From NCBI RefSeq assembly GCF_002159535.1, contig NZ_NFIU01000004.1, forward strand, positions 89,263 to 153,262: a DNA stretch of 64,000 nt, written 5' to 3'. How positions within the stretch are numbered: the stretch's first letter is position 1; each line of letters starts with the position of its first letter. The stretch comes from Olsenella sp. An290 (GTDB lineage Bacteria; Actinomycetota; Coriobacteriia; Coriobacteriales; Atopobiaceae). Made by a program: the position numbers and the translations under genes. This document shows positions 24,391 to 33,168 of this stretch, piece after piece. The notes beneath the pieces were generated by a model. It worked only from the letters and a program-made list of their open reading frames with translations, was not told where the DNA came from and searched no databases.

Positions 24391-25760
24391 GGAGGATCCT
24401 GGCAAACGGCACGCTGGTCACGCCGGAGGGGCTGCGTCGCGCCGACCTCGCGCTGGAGGGCGAGAAGATCGCGGAGATTGCCGCGCACATCGAGCCCGGG
24501 CTCACGGACGTCGTGGAGGACGTGAGCGGCTGCTGGGTGTTCCCCGGCTTCATCGACGCGCACACCCACCTGCAGTGCTGGACCGGCATGGACTGGACGG
24601 CCGACAGCTTTGAGACCGGGACGCGCGCCGCTGCCTGCGGCGGCACCACCTGCATCGTGGACTACGCCACGGCCGACCGCGGCGTGACGATGGACGAGGC
24701 GCTGGCCGAGTGGCACGCGCGCGCCGAGGGCGGCGCCGGCTGCACGGCAAACTACGGCTTCCACATGGCGATCGCCGAGTGGGGCGAGGACTCGCCGGGG
24801 CAGATGCGCCGCATGCGCGAGGCGGGCGTCTCGAGCTTCAAGACCTACCTCGCCTACGACCACCTGCGGCTCTCCGACGCGGAGACGCTGCGCTGCCTGG
24901 AGGTCGTGCGCGACCTGGACGCCGTGCTCTGCGTGCACTGCGAGAACGGCGACGTGGTGAACGAGCTGCAGCGTCAGGTGCTCGCCGAGGGCATCACGGG
25001 CCCGGAGGGGCACCCGCTCTCCCGACCGGCCGAGGCCGAGGCGGACGCCGTGAGCCGCCTGCTCTACCTGGCCCAGATCGCGGGCGCGCGCGTCAACGTG
25101 GTGCACCTGTCCACGGAGCTCGGCCTTCTCGCCGTGCGCGCCGCCCGCGCCCGCGGCCAGCAGGGCATCTACGTGGAGACCTGCCCGCAGTACCTCACGC
25201 TGGACGACACGCGCTACCTCGAGGCCGGTGACGACGGCTTCGCGGGCGCCAAGTACGTGATGAGCCCGCCGCTGCGTAAGCCGCGTGATGTGCGCGCCCT
25301 GCGCGAGGCGGTGCTCGCCGGCGAGGTGGACTCCATCGCGACGGACCACTGCTCGTTCAACCTGCACGGCCAGAAGGACCGCGGCCGCGGCGACTTCACC
25401 AAGATCCCCAACGGCGGTCCCGGCATCGAGCACCGACCGGCCGTGATGGCCACGACCTTCGAGGGTCAGCTCGGGCCCGAGGGGCTCTGCCGCCTGCTGT
25501 CGGAGGGCCCGGCGCGTACCTTCGGCCTGTGGCCGGAGCGCGGGCGCCTGGCCGTGGGCGCCGCCGCCGACGTCTGCGTGTGGGACCCGTCGGCGCGCTG
25601 GACCATCAGCGCCGCGACCCAGCACCAGGCCGTGGACTACACGCCGTGGGAGGGCCTCGAGGCGCACGGTCGCGCGCACCTCGTCTACGTGGGCGGCGAG
25701 CTCGTGGCCCGCGACGGCGAACCTTGCGGCCCCACCCCCGGCCGCTACGTGGCACGATAG
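24387..25760 (+). CDS. hyuA: Dihydropyrimidinase/hydantoinase-like amidohydrolase (HyuA)
   Basis: A 457-residue cyclic amidohydrolase. Metal ligands are visible: FIDAHTHLQ (about residue 59), the carbamylated lysine in SSFKTYLAYDH (about 152), CVHCENGD, NVVHLST and IATDHCSF. It hydrolyses cyclic amide bonds such as hydantoins or dihydropyrimidines; the true substrate of the selenium-cluster type is not settled. Translationally coupled to the ModE-MocA gene by a four-base overlap. Confidence 0.88.
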   Translation: MRRILANGTLVTPEGLRRADLALEGEKIAEIAAHIEPGLTDVVEDVSGCWVFPGFIDAHTHLQCWTGMDWTADSFETGTRAAACGGTTCIVDYATADRGVTMDEALAEWHARAEGGAGCTANYGFHMAIAEWGEDSPGQMRRMREAGVSSFKTYLAYDHLRLSDAETLRCLEVVRDLDAVLCVHCENGDVVNELQRQVLAEGITGPEGHPLSRPAEAEADAVSRLLYLAQIAGARVNVVHLSTELGLLAVRAARARGQQGIYVETCPQYLTLDDTRYLEAGDDGFAGAKYVMSPPLRKPRDVRALREAVLAGEVDSIATDHCSFNLHGQKDRGRGDFTKIPNGGPGIEHRPAVMATTFEGQLGPEGLCRLLSEGPARTFGLWPERGRLAVGAAADVCVWDPSARWTISAATQHQAVDYTPWEGLEAHGRAHLVYVGGELVARDGEPCGPTPGRYVAR

Positions 25761-25812
25761 TCACCAGTCAGTCGTAAAGCGGGGACATCCCCCTCAAGCA
25801 AAGGAGAAGAAC

Positions 25813-26199
25813 ATGGCAATCGAGGCAATCGTCACCGACAAGGCGCCTGCGGCGCTCGGCCCCTACTCCGCCGCCGTGGCCGCCCCGGCCACCAAGGCCA
25901 TCCACGTGTCCGGCCAGCTGCCGATCGACCCGGCCACCGGCGAGTTCGCCGGCGAGGACATCCAGGCCCAGACGCGCCAGAGCCTCACCAACATCAAGAA
26001 CATCCTCGAGGCCGCCGGCGCCTCCATGGCCGACGTCGCCGAGGTCACCGTCCTTCTCGACGACATCGCCGACTTCGCGGCCATGAACGAGGTCTACGGC
26101 GAGTTCTTCACCGCGCCGTACCCCAGCCGCGCCGCCTTCGAGGTGGCCGCGCTGCCCAAGGCCGCCAAGGTCGAGATCAAGGCCGTGGCTTACCTGTAG
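25813..26199 (+). CDS. ridA: RidA family enamine/imine deaminase
   Basis: A 128-residue YjgF/YER057c/UK114 protein with GPYSAAV near residue 16, VSGQLPIDPATGE and a C-terminal PSRAAFEVAALPKAAKVEIKAVA holding the conserved arginine. RidA hydrolyses reactive enamines/imines released by PLP enzymes such as the ammonia-lyase at 18454, a sensible partner. AAGGAGAAG precedes the ATG. Confidence 0.93.
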   Translation: MAIEAIVTDKAPAALGPYSAAVAAPATKAIHVSGQLPIDPATGEFAGEDIQAQTRQSLTNIKNILEAAGASMADVAEVTVLLDDIADFAAMNEVYGEFFTAPYPSRAAFEVAALPKAAKVEIKAVAYL

Positions 26200-26284
26200 G
26201 CAGGGCCTCACGCGCGGGGGACGGCCCGTCACGCTTCACGCGAGAGTGTTCGCGCTTTGCGCTCAGAACTCTCGCTTAGAAGCG

Positions 26285-26304
26285 CGGCGGGCGTCCGCCG
26301 TTTT
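26285..26304 (+). terminator. Intrinsic terminator after ridA
   Basis: CGGCGG-GCGT-CCGCCG followed by TTTT, 86 bases after the ridA stop. A weaker stem (GCGAGAGT/ACTCTCGC) precedes it. The remaining gap up to 26420 holds no gene. Confidence 0.65.
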
Positions 26305-26420
26305 GGTCCTCAGGTGCTGGGTGGTTTCCTTCCGGGTGTCTACGAAGTTGCAAGTCTGATGTTCTTGTCGGCGGGACATCTAGCTGCGGGTTTGTAATCG
26401 TTAGGTAACTTATCAATAGC

Positions 26421-27086
26421 TTAATCTTGTGCACACCCGGAAGAGGGTAGCAAGACGCTGCCTACGAACGCTGGGATGGCGAGAAGGGCGGCGAGGTCGC
26501 GGGCCGCGTCGGGGGCGACGTCGGCCTGGTTGACGAGGGCGACGTCGGCCAGGGCCTCGGCGTTGGCGGCGCGGGCGACGAGCTCGGGTGTGGCGGGGTC
26601 GTCCGGCGCGCAGCCGGCGAGCTCGCAGAAGAGCTCCGGGCGGTGGACCTTCTCGCGCACGGGATGGCCGAGGCCGGAGGCGCCGAGCACGAGGATCGTG
26701 CGGTCCGAGCATGCGGGGATGACGGGCTCCCAGGGGGCGTGGGCCTTGAGGGGGAGGCGCCGGGCGCCGTCGGCCTCCACGAGCACGTGGTCCGCGAGGG
26801 ACGCCAGCGCGTCGATGCCCAGCTCGGGGGTCACGAGCTTGCCGTTCTTCTCGGCCTGCGAGCCCACGCAGACGACGCGCGACCCCGCGAGGGCCGTGCG
26901 CACGTTGTCGGCGTCGGCCGAGGTCACGAGCGGTACGTTCGGGAATGGCAGGATGTGCGTCGTGGTGGTGAGCACGACCGCGCCCGGCAGCTCGCGCGCG
27001 AGCGCCGCCAGAAGCGACGTCTTGCCGCCGCTGCCGATGACCGACGTCACGCCGGGCCTCACGCCCAGAGCCTCCGCAAAGCCCAT
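26421..27086 (-). CDS. yqeC: YqeC, selenium-dependent hydroxylase accessory protein
   Basis: A 221-residue P-loop protein with SVIGSGGKTSLLAALA at residue 15, TTTTHILPF near 45 and LVEADGARRLPLKAHAPWEPVIP near 110, diagnostic of YqeC. The family co-occurs with selenium-dependent molybdenum hydroxylases and SelD; its biochemical role is unknown. AGGAGG precedes the ATG at 27086. It is transcribed divergently from yedF across a ModE-like palindrome. Confidence 0.9.
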   Translation of the reverse strand: MGFAEALGVRPGVTSVIGSGGKTSLLAALARELPGAVVLTTTTHILPFPNVPLVTSADADNVRTALAGSRVVCVGSQAEKNGKLVTPELGIDALASLADHVLVEADGARRLPLKAHAPWEPVIPACSDRTILVLGASGLGHPVREKVHRPELFCELAGCAPDDPATPELVARAANAEALADVALVNQADVAPDAARDLAALLAIPAFVGSVLLPSSGCAQD

Positions 27087-27120
27087 GTCCCACCTCCTCG
27101 ACGCATTGCTGCCGTCCGCC

Positions 27121-27146
27121 GCATTGTAGTTTTCAAAATACAACGC
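27121..27146. promoter_or_regulatory. ModE-like palindrome between yqeC and yedF
   Basis: A 26-base inverted repeat with half-sites GCATTGTAgTTTT and AAAATACAACGC. It closely resembles the site at 29510-29535 and the classical ModE pattern (CGTTATAT...ATATAACG). It sits where it could control both divergent genes. The presumed binder is the ModE domain at 23437. Confidence 0.6.
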
Positions 27147-27204
27147 CCTATTACAATTTTTCTGGCTAGCAGACCGTTTTTCGGCAAACGAGCGAGGAGA
27201 GAAC

Positions 27205-27858
27205 ATGGCAGACACGGTGCTCACGATCGACGCGCGGGGCGAGGCGTGCCCCATCCCTGTGGTGCGGACCCTGAAGGCGCTCGCGGCGCTGGCCGGTCCG
27301 GGCAGCGTGGAGACCCTCGTGGACAACGAGGTCGCGGTGCAGAACCTCACGCGCATGGGCGAGGGCAAGGGCTGCGCGGTGGCGAGCGAGCGCCTGGGCG
27401 AGAAGGAATGGCGCGTGACCGTGACCACGGACGTGGCGCTGGGCGTGAGCGACGCGGAGGCGGAGTCGGCGACGTGCGAGGTGCCGACGCCGGGCGCGCC
27501 GTCCGCGGCCGCGCCTGCGGCGCGCAAGGTCGTGGTGGCCATCACCTCCGAGTGCATGGGCACTGGCGACGACGTGCTGGGACGCAAGCTCATGGGGAGC
27601 TTCGTCTACTCGCTCACGCAGCTCGACGAGCTGCCGGCGACCGTGCTGCTCTACAACGGCGGCGCGCACCTCAGCTGCGAGGGCTCTGCGGCGCTCGAGG
27701 ACCTGCGCGGCCTTGCGGCCTCCGGCGTGGAGGTGCTGACCTGCGGGACCTGCCTCGACCACTACGGCATCGCGGACACGCTGGCCGTGGGCGAGGTCAC
27801 CAACATGTACGTGATCGCGCAGCGGCTGACCGGTGCGAGCCTCGTGGTGCGGCCGTAG
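27205..27858 (+). CDS. yedF: YedF, sulfurtransferase-like selenium-metabolism protein
   Basis: A 217-residue protein. An N-terminal TusA-like domain contains DARGEACPIPVVRTLKAL, with the CPxP cysteine at about residue 14. A C-terminal DsrE-like domain contains VVAITSECMGTGDDVLGRKLMG and VEVLTCGTCLDHYG. It co-occurs with SelD in genomes that use selenium as a molybdenum-hydroxylase cofactor and may carry persulfide or selenide. AGGAGAG precedes the ATG. Confidence 0.92.
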   Translation: MADTVLTIDARGEACPIPVVRTLKALAALAGPGSVETLVDNEVAVQNLTRMGEGKGCAVASERLGEKEWRVTVTTDVALGVSDAEAESATCEVPTPGAPSAAAPAARKVVVAITSECMGTGDDVLGRKLMGSFVYSLTQLDELPATVLLYNGGAHLSCEGSAALEDLRGLAASGVEVLTCGTCLDHYGIADTLAVGEVTNMYVIAQRLTGASLVVRP

Positions 27859-27879
27859 GGTCCGGCGGGGCGTCGGGCG

Positions 27880-28131
27880 ATGGCGCGCGTGCGGGTGCCG
27901 TCTCTGGTGGTGACGTTTCCCACCACGGCGGCGGCGATGTCATGCGAGGAGTGTTGCCAGCGGCGCGGCCTGGGCGGACGGATGATTCCGGTGCCCGGCG
28001 AGGTCGCGGCCGGCTGCGGCCTGGCGTGGAAGACCGCGCCGGAGGCACGCGAGGAGCTCGCGTCCGCGCTGGCCGCCGACGGCGTGCCCGTCGAGGCCAT
28101 GACGGTGATCGAGCTCTTGGAGTTTCGCTGA
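27880..28131 (+). CDS. DUF3343 small protein
   Basis: An 83-residue protein with the DUF3343 core RMIPVPGEVAAGCGLAWKT and cysteines in SCEECC. DUF3343 proteins are markers of selenium-linked gene sets and are thought to act as sulfur/selenium carriers or regulators. It follows yedF by 21 bases and its stop abuts the next reading frame. Confidence 0.82.
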   Translation: MARVRVPSLVVTFPTTAAAMSCEECCQRRGLGGRMIPVPGEVAAGCGLAWKTAPEAREELASALAADGVPVEAMTVIELLEFR

Positions 28132-28158
28132 GTGGCAGGCGAGAAGGACGTGGGACCG

Positions 28159-29307
28159 ATGATCTACCTGGACAACGCGGCAACGACGATGCACAAGCCG
28201 CAGGAGGTCGTGGACGCCGTCGTGGCGGCGATGGGCTCGCTCGGAAACGCGGGGCGCGGTGCGTCCGCGGGCGCGCTCGACGCCGGGCGCGTGGTGCTGC
28301 GCGCCCGCGAGGCGGTGGCGACGCTCCTGGGCTGCCCGCGCGCCGACCACGTGTGCTTCTCGGCCAATGCGACGGCGGCGCTCAATGCCGCGCTGTCCGG
28401 CCTGGTGGGTCCGGGCGACCGCGTGGTCACGACGGTGCTGGAGCACAACTCCGTGCTGCGCCCGCTCGCGCGCCTGGCGGACGAGCGGGGCGTGGAGGTC
28501 GCCTACGCCGGCTGCGACGCGCACGGGTTTCTCGACCTGGACGAGCTCGAGCGGCTGGTCACGCCGGGCACGCGTCTCGTTGCGGTGACGCATGGCTCCA
28601 ATGTGACGGGCAACCTTGTGGACGTGGCCCGCGTGGCGCGGCTCGCGCACGCCGCGGGCGCGCTCTGCCTGGTGGACGCGTCGCAGACGGCGGGGGCGGT
28701 GCCCCTGGACATGGAGGCCATGGGCATCGACGTGGTATGCTTCACCGGACACAAGGGTCTCATGGGCCCGCAGGGCACGGGCGGCATGGCGGTGGCCGAG
28801 GGCGTCGACGTGCGACCGTGGGCCGAGGGCGGCTCCGGCGTGCACTCCTTCGAGCGTCGGCACCCGCTGGAGTGGCCCACGCGGATGGAGGCGGGGACGC
28901 TCAACGCTCACGGTCTGGCCGGTCTTGCGGCGGGCATTGCGTTTATCGAGAAGAACGGCGGGCCCGCGGCGGTGGGCGCGCGCGAGCACGCGCTGGCGCG
29001 GCGGCTCTACGAGGGCGTGTGCGACGTGCCGGGCGTGACGGTGTACGGCGGCTGGCCCGTGGCGCCCGAGCGCTGCGGATCGATTGTGGCACTGAACGTG
29101 GATGGGTTGGACTCGGCGGAGGTTGCCGACGCGCTGTCTGCCGGCTGGGGGATCGCGTGTCGCGCCGGTGCCCACTGCGCGCCGCTCATGCACCGTGCGC
29201 TGGGGACGGAGCGCCAGGGCATCGTGCGCCTGAGCTGCGGCTGGTTCAACACGGAGGACGAGATCGACGCCGCCGTGGCCGCCGTGCGGGAGATCGCCGC
29301 GAGCTGA
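28159..29307 (+). CDS. Cysteine desulfurase-like class V aminotransferase
   Basis: A 382-residue PLP enzyme starting MIYLDNAATTMHKP. It has the PLP lysine in CFTGHKGLMGPQGTGG (about 205) and a catalytic-loop cysteine in GIACRAGAHCAPLMHRALGT. The group mobilises sulfur or selenium from (seleno)cysteine and would feed YedF or SelD. A GTG at 28132, directly after the previous stop, would add nine residues; the ATG is preferred by family length. Confidence 0.88.
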   Translation: MIYLDNAATTMHKPQEVVDAVVAAMGSLGNAGRGASAGALDAGRVVLRAREAVATLLGCPRADHVCFSANATAALNAALSGLVGPGDRVVTTVLEHNSVLRPLARLADERGVEVAYAGCDAHGFLDLDELERLVTPGTRLVAVTHGSNVTGNLVDVARVARLAHAAGALCLVDASQTAGAVPLDMEAMGIDVVCFTGHKGLMGPQGTGGMAVAEGVDVRPWAEGGSGVHSFERRHPLEWPTRMEAGTLNAHGLAGLAAGIAFIEKNGGPAAVGAREHALARRLYEGVCDVPGVTVYGGWPVAPERCGSIVALNVDGLDSAEVADALSAGWGIACRAGAHCAPLMHRALGTERQGIVRLSCGWFNTEDEIDAAVAAVREIAAS

Positions 29308-29334
29308 GGTCCTTCTCGCCGTGCCGTTTCGGGC

Positions 29335-29404
29335 AACCATCGCGTCAAAACGACCAAAACGAGCGATATAACCGGCCGATTTTGTCCGTTCTGACGCGAT
29401 GGTT
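29335..29404. repeat. 70-base intergenic hairpin
   Basis: AACCATCGCGTCA at 29335-29347 is perfectly mirrored at 29392-29404. With the adjoining A/T-rich inner part the stem extends to about 25 bp with three mismatches, around a loop of about 20 bases. It starts 27 bases after the desulfurase stop, in the gap before the YqeB-XdhC operon. Confidence 0.6.
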
Positions 29405-29509
29405 ATGCTGGTGCCGCCCAGGAGCGTACTGGCGCCGCTCGCCCTGTCGACAGCAGAGGCAAACTATTTGTGAGCTAGACTAACTAGAAGGAATTCGACG
29501 TCGCGCAGA

Positions 29510-29535
29510 GCGTTATGTTTTTGAAAATATAACGC
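29510..29535. promoter_or_regulatory. ModE-like palindrome upstream of the YqeB-XdhC/ABC operon
   Basis: A 26-base palindrome with half-sites GCGTTATG and TATAACGC around a TTTTTGAAAA centre, 21 bases before the start codon. It matches the classical ModE operator pattern more closely than the site at 27121. It probably makes the hydroxylase-maturation and transporter operon molybdenum-responsive. Confidence 0.68.
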
Positions 29536-29556
29536 TGACGAGGAGGTTATCAAGAC

Positions 29557-31362
29557 ATGCTGGTCGTGATTCGCGGGGCGGGGGACATCGCGTCGGGCAT
29601 CGCGCTGCGACTGCATCGCGCGGGCATGCAGGTCGTGATGTGCGACCTTGCGGTGCCCACGTCAATCCGGCGCACCGTGTGCTTCTCGGAGGCCATCCGC
29701 CTGGGCGAGATGCGCGTGGAGGGCGTGCGCGGCGTGCTGTGCGCGGACGCTGCGGCGGCGCGTGCGGCCGCGGCGGCGGGTGACGTCGCCGTGCTCGTTG
29801 ACCCCGAGGCCGCCTGCGTGCGAGACCTCGCACCCGACGCGCTGGTGGATGCCATTCTCGCCAAGCGCAACCTCGGCACCACGCGCGACCTGGCGCCCGT
29901 CGTCATTGGCGTGGGCCCCGGCTTCACCGCGCGCGAGGACTGCGACGCTGCCGTGGAGACGATGCGCGGCCACTACCTGGGGCGCGTCTACTACGAGGGC
30001 TCGCCGATCCCCAACACGGCGGTGCCCGGACTCATCGGCGGCTACGCGGGCGAGCGCGTGATGCGGGCGCCGGCGGACGGCGTCTTCGAGCCGTGTGTGG
30101 AGGTCGGCGCGCAGGTCGCGGCCGGTGACGTCTGCGCCACGGTGGTCGGCGAGCCCATGCGCGCGACGATCGACGGCGTGGTGCGGGGGCTCCTGCAGGC
30201 GGGCGTTCCCGTGCACAAGGGCATGAAGTGCGGCGACGTGGACCCGCGCTGCCACCCGGAGTACATCGAGAGCGCCTCCGACAAGGCACTGGCCGTGGGC
30301 GGCGGCGTGCTCGAGGCGATCCTCGCGCTCTCGGGCGAGAAGGACGAGCAGGCCGAGAAGAACGCGCGTCCTGTCAACGGCTCCCTTTCCGACGAGGGCT
30401 TCGTCTCCGCGCTCGTGGCGGAGCTCGAGGCCGGACGGCGCGTGGGGCTGGCGAGCCTGCTCGCCACGAGCGGCTCGATGCCGCGCCACGAGGGAGCGCG
30501 CCTGGCGGTCCTCGCAGATGGCGAGCTCATCGGGACCGTCGGCGGCGGCGCTATCGAGCAGCTGGCCAGCGAGCGCGCCCGCGCGGCGCAGGGCGGTGGC
30601 GCTCCGAGCCTCGAGTGGTACCACACGGGCGACGCCATGGCCTGCGGCGGCGACGCCCTGCTCGCGGTGCGCGCGCTCACGGCCGACGACCTGCCCGCTC
30701 TTCTCGCCGTGCGCGACGCGCTGCTGCGTGACGAGCCCGTCTGCGTGTCGGAGCGCTGGGCGGACGCCGCCGCGCCGACGATCGAGGTCGGCCCGGCCGC
30801 GCGCCTCTCCGCCCCGACCTGGGACGACGCGCGGGCCACCTACCGCGAGCCCGTCGCCGCCCCGAGCCGCCTGCACGTCTTTGGTGCCGGGCACGTGGGC
30901 GCCGCGCTCGTGGGCATGTCCGTCGCGGCGGGCTTCGAGGCGCACGTCTACGACGATCGACCGGAGCTCGCCACGAGCGAGCGCCTGCCGCAGGCAGCCA
31001 CCGTGACCTGCGGCGCATTCAACGAGCTCGCCGCCAGCGCCGCCATCGGGCCGCGCGACTCCGTCGTCGTGCTCACGCACGGGCACGCCTACGACGAGAC
31101 GGTCCTTCTCGCCGTGCTTTCCCGCGACGTCCAGCCCGCCTACGTGGGCTGCATCGGCAGCGCTCGCAAGGCCGCACTCGCGCGCGAGCACCTCGTCGCC
31201 GCCGGCGTGCCGCGGGAGCGCGTCGACGCCGTGGCCATGCCGATCGGCCTCGCCATCGGTGCCGTCACGCCCGCCGAGATTGCCCTCGCCATCGTGGCGC
31301 AGCTCGTCCGCCGGCGCGCCGAGCGCCGCGGCGAGGGTCCGGGGAAGGGCGAGCGCGCATGA
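29557..31362 (+). CDS. YqeB-XdhC fusion, selenium-dependent molybdenum hydroxylase maturation
   Basis: A 601-residue fusion. Residues 1-268 match the EF2563/YqeB family (VIRGAGDIASGIALRLHRAGMQV; GLIGGYAGERVMRAPADGVFEP). Residues 285-590 are an XdhC/CoxI protein (LLATSGSMPRHEGARLAVL, GTVGGGAIEQ, and the Rossmann segment LHVFGAGHVGAALV). XdhC proteins insert sulfurated molybdenum cofactor into hydroxylases. The two are usually separate genes. No hydroxylase structural gene is in this window. The stop overlaps the next start by ATGA. Confidence 0.9.
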   Translation: MLVVIRGAGDIASGIALRLHRAGMQVVMCDLAVPTSIRRTVCFSEAIRLGEMRVEGVRGVLCADAAAARAAAAAGDVAVLVDPEAACVRDLAPDALVDAILAKRNLGTTRDLAPVVIGVGPGFTAREDCDAAVETMRGHYLGRVYYEGSPIPNTAVPGLIGGYAGERVMRAPADGVFEPCVEVGAQVAAGDVCATVVGEPMRATIDGVVRGLLQAGVPVHKGMKCGDVDPRCHPEYIESASDKALAVGGGVLEAILALSGEKDEQAEKNARPVNGSLSDEGFVSALVAELEAGRRVGLASLLATSGSMPRHEGARLAVLADGELIGTVGGGAIEQLASERARAAQGGGAPSLEWYHTGDAMACGGDALLAVRALTADDLPALLAVRDALLRDEPVCVSERWADAAAPTIEVGPAARLSAPTWDDARATYREPVAAPSRLHVFGAGHVGAALVGMSVAAGFEAHVYDDRPELATSERLPQAATVTCGAFNELAASAAIGPRDSVVVLTHGHAYDETVLLAVLSRDVQPAYVGCIGSARKAALAREHLVAAGVPRERVDAVAMPIGLAIGAVTPAEIALAIVAQLVRRRAERRGEGPGKGERA

Positions 31363-32375
31363 CGGCCCTCGCCCGCAGACATCCCGGCCGGATCATTGCC
31401 CTTCTCGGCGCGTTGCTCGTGGCCATCGTCCTCGTGTCGCTGGCGCTCGGCCGCTATCCCATCGGCCCGGCCGACGCGCTCGAGCTCCTGGCCTCCCGCG
31501 TGGCGCCCGGCCTCGGCGACTTCTCCGCGCAGCAGGAGACGCTCTTCTTCAACGTGCGCCTGCCGCGCATCCTGCTGGTGATCCTCGTGGGTGCGAGCCT
31601 CTCGGCCGCAGGCGCCGCCTTTCAGGGCATCTTCCAGAACCCGCTCGTCTCGCCGGACTTCCTCGGCGCGTCGCAGGGCGCGGCGTTCGGCGCGTGCTGG
31701 GCCATCCTCGCGGGCGGTACCTCGCTCGTGATCTCCGGCTCGGCCTTCGCCGTCTCGCTCGCCGCGGTGGGCATCGTGCTGCTGGTGAGCAGTCGGGCGC
31801 GCGGCAACCGGATCCTCGTGACCGTGCTCGCCGGCATCATGGTGAAGTCGCTCTTCGAGGCCGGCGTCTCCTACACCAAGCTCGTGGCCGACCCGTCCAA
31901 CCAGCTGCAGGCCATCACGTTCTGGCTGCTCGGCTCGTTCAACGGCGCCAAGGTGGCTGACCTCGCGCTGGCGGCCGCGCCCATCGCGATCGGCCTCACC
32001 GGCCTCATAGCCATGCGCTGGCGCCTCAACGTCCTCACGATGTCCGACGACGAGGCTCTCTCCATGGGCGTGAACGCCCCGCGCGTGCGTGCCGTGGCCG
32101 TGCTCTTCTCGGCGCTCGTGACCGCGGCGAGCGTGGCGGTCTCCGGCCTCATCGGCTGGGTCGGGCTCGTGGTGCCGCACCTCGCGCGCGGCCTGGTGGG
32201 TAGCGACTACCGGCACCTCCTGCCGGCCAGCATGCTCGCGGGCGCGACGTTTCTCCTGGTGGTCGACGACATCGCGCGTCTCGCGCTCACGGCGGAGATC
32301 CCCATCGGCATCCTCACGTCCGTGGTGGGCGCGCCGTTCTTCCTGTGGCTCATCGTGAAGAGGGGGCGCGGCTGA
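31359..32375 (+). CDS. FecCD-family ABC transporter permease
   Basis: A 338-residue membrane protein with about nine to ten spans and the FecCD/BtuC signatures LPRILLVILVGASLSAAGAAFQGIFQNPL and GLIGWVGLVVPHLARGLVGSDYR. The family imports siderophores, cobalamin, haem, or molybdate/tungstate (as Haemophilus MolB). Its place in an operon headed by a ModE-like site and XdhC favours molybdate or tungstate; this is inference. Confidence 0.9.
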   Translation: MTALARRHPGRIIALLGALLVAIVLVSLALGRYPIGPADALELLASRVAPGLGDFSAQQETLFFNVRLPRILLVILVGASLSAAGAAFQGIFQNPLVSPDFLGASQGAAFGACWAILAGGTSLVISGSAFAVSLAAVGIVLLVSSRARGNRILVTVLAGIMVKSLFEAGVSYTKLVADPSNQLQAITFWLLGSFNGAKVADLALAAAPIAIGLTGLIAMRWRLNVLTMSDDEALSMGVNAPRVRAVAVLFSALVTAASVAVSGLIGWVGLVVPHLARGLVGSDYRHLLPASMLAGATFLLVVDDIARLALTAEIPIGILTSVVGAPFFLWLIVKRGRG

Positions 32376-32376
32376 C

Positions 32377-33156
32377 ATGAGCTTTGAGATCTCCGGCCTC
32401 AGCTTCTCCTACGGCGACCACGCGGTGCTCGAGGGCGTGGACCTCTCCGTTGCGGACGGCGAGCTCGCGTGCGTGCTCGGGCCCAACGGCGTGGGCAAGA
32501 CCACGCTCTTCCGCTGCATCCTGGGCCTCGAGCGCCCGCGCGCGGGGACCATCCTCGTGAACGGCCGGCCGCTCGGCGAGCTCACGGTGGCCGAGCGCGC
32601 CCGCGAGATGGCCTTCGTCCCGCAGAGCCACGCGCAGGTCTTTGACTACGAGGTGCTCGACGTGGTGCTCATGAGCGCGGCGTCGCGCCTGGGTCCGCTG
32701 CGCGCGCCCGACGCGGCCGACCGCGCCCGCGCCGAGGAGGCGCTCGAGCGCGTGGGCGTGGCGCACCTGGCGCACCGGAGCTTCATGCAGGTCTCGGGCG
32801 GGGAGAGGCAGCTCGTCCTTATCGCCCGCGCCATCGCGCAGGACGCGCGCTCGATCGTGATGGACGAGCCTACGAGCGCGCTCGACTTTGGCAACACGGC
32901 GCGCGTGATGGCGGTCGTGCGGCGGCTCGCGAGCGAGGGGCTCTCGGTGATTGCGTCCACGCACGCGCCCGACCTGGCCTATCTCTACGCGGACACGGTG
33001 CTCGCGCTCGACGGCGGGCGCGTCCGCGCCTGCGGCAGTCCGGCTGACGTCATCACCGGGCCGCTCCTGAGCGAGCTCTACGGCCTGCCCGTCGAGGTCA
33101 GCTCGCTCCACGGCGATCGGGCGCGCGCCTGCGTGCCTCTGGATATGACGAGATAG
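32377..33156 (+). CDS. ABC transporter ATPase (FecE/MolC type)
   Basis: A 259-residue ATPase with Walker A GPNGVGKTTL, Q-loop FVPQSHAQ, signature VSGGERQLVLIARAIAQ and Walker B SIVMDEPTSALD. It follows the permease by one base and energises uptake with it and the binding protein at 33169. Confidence 0.93.
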   Translation: MSFEISGLSFSYGDHAVLEGVDLSVADGELACVLGPNGVGKTTLFRCILGLERPRAGTILVNGRPLGELTVAERAREMAFVPQSHAQVFDYEVLDVVLMSAASRLGPLRAPDAADRARAEEALERVGVAHLAHRSFMQVSGGERQLVLIARAIAQDARSIVMDEPTSALDFGNTARVMAVVRRLASEGLSVIASTHAPDLAYLYADTVLALDGGRVRACGSPADVITGPLLSELYGLPVEVSSLHGDRARACVPLDMTR

Positions 33157-33168
33157 AAGGGCAGTGAG

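Noticed and set aside
26329..26443. Inverted repeat CTTCCGGGTGT/ACACCCGGAAG
   Set aside because: Only 11 bp, and the right arm lies inside the yqeC coding end; it may be chance, so it is not listed as an element.
26643..29483. 946-codon plus-strand open frame across yqeC to the desulfurase gene
   Set aside because: It overlaps four recognisable genes in another frame and is Arg/Gly-rich without any domain.
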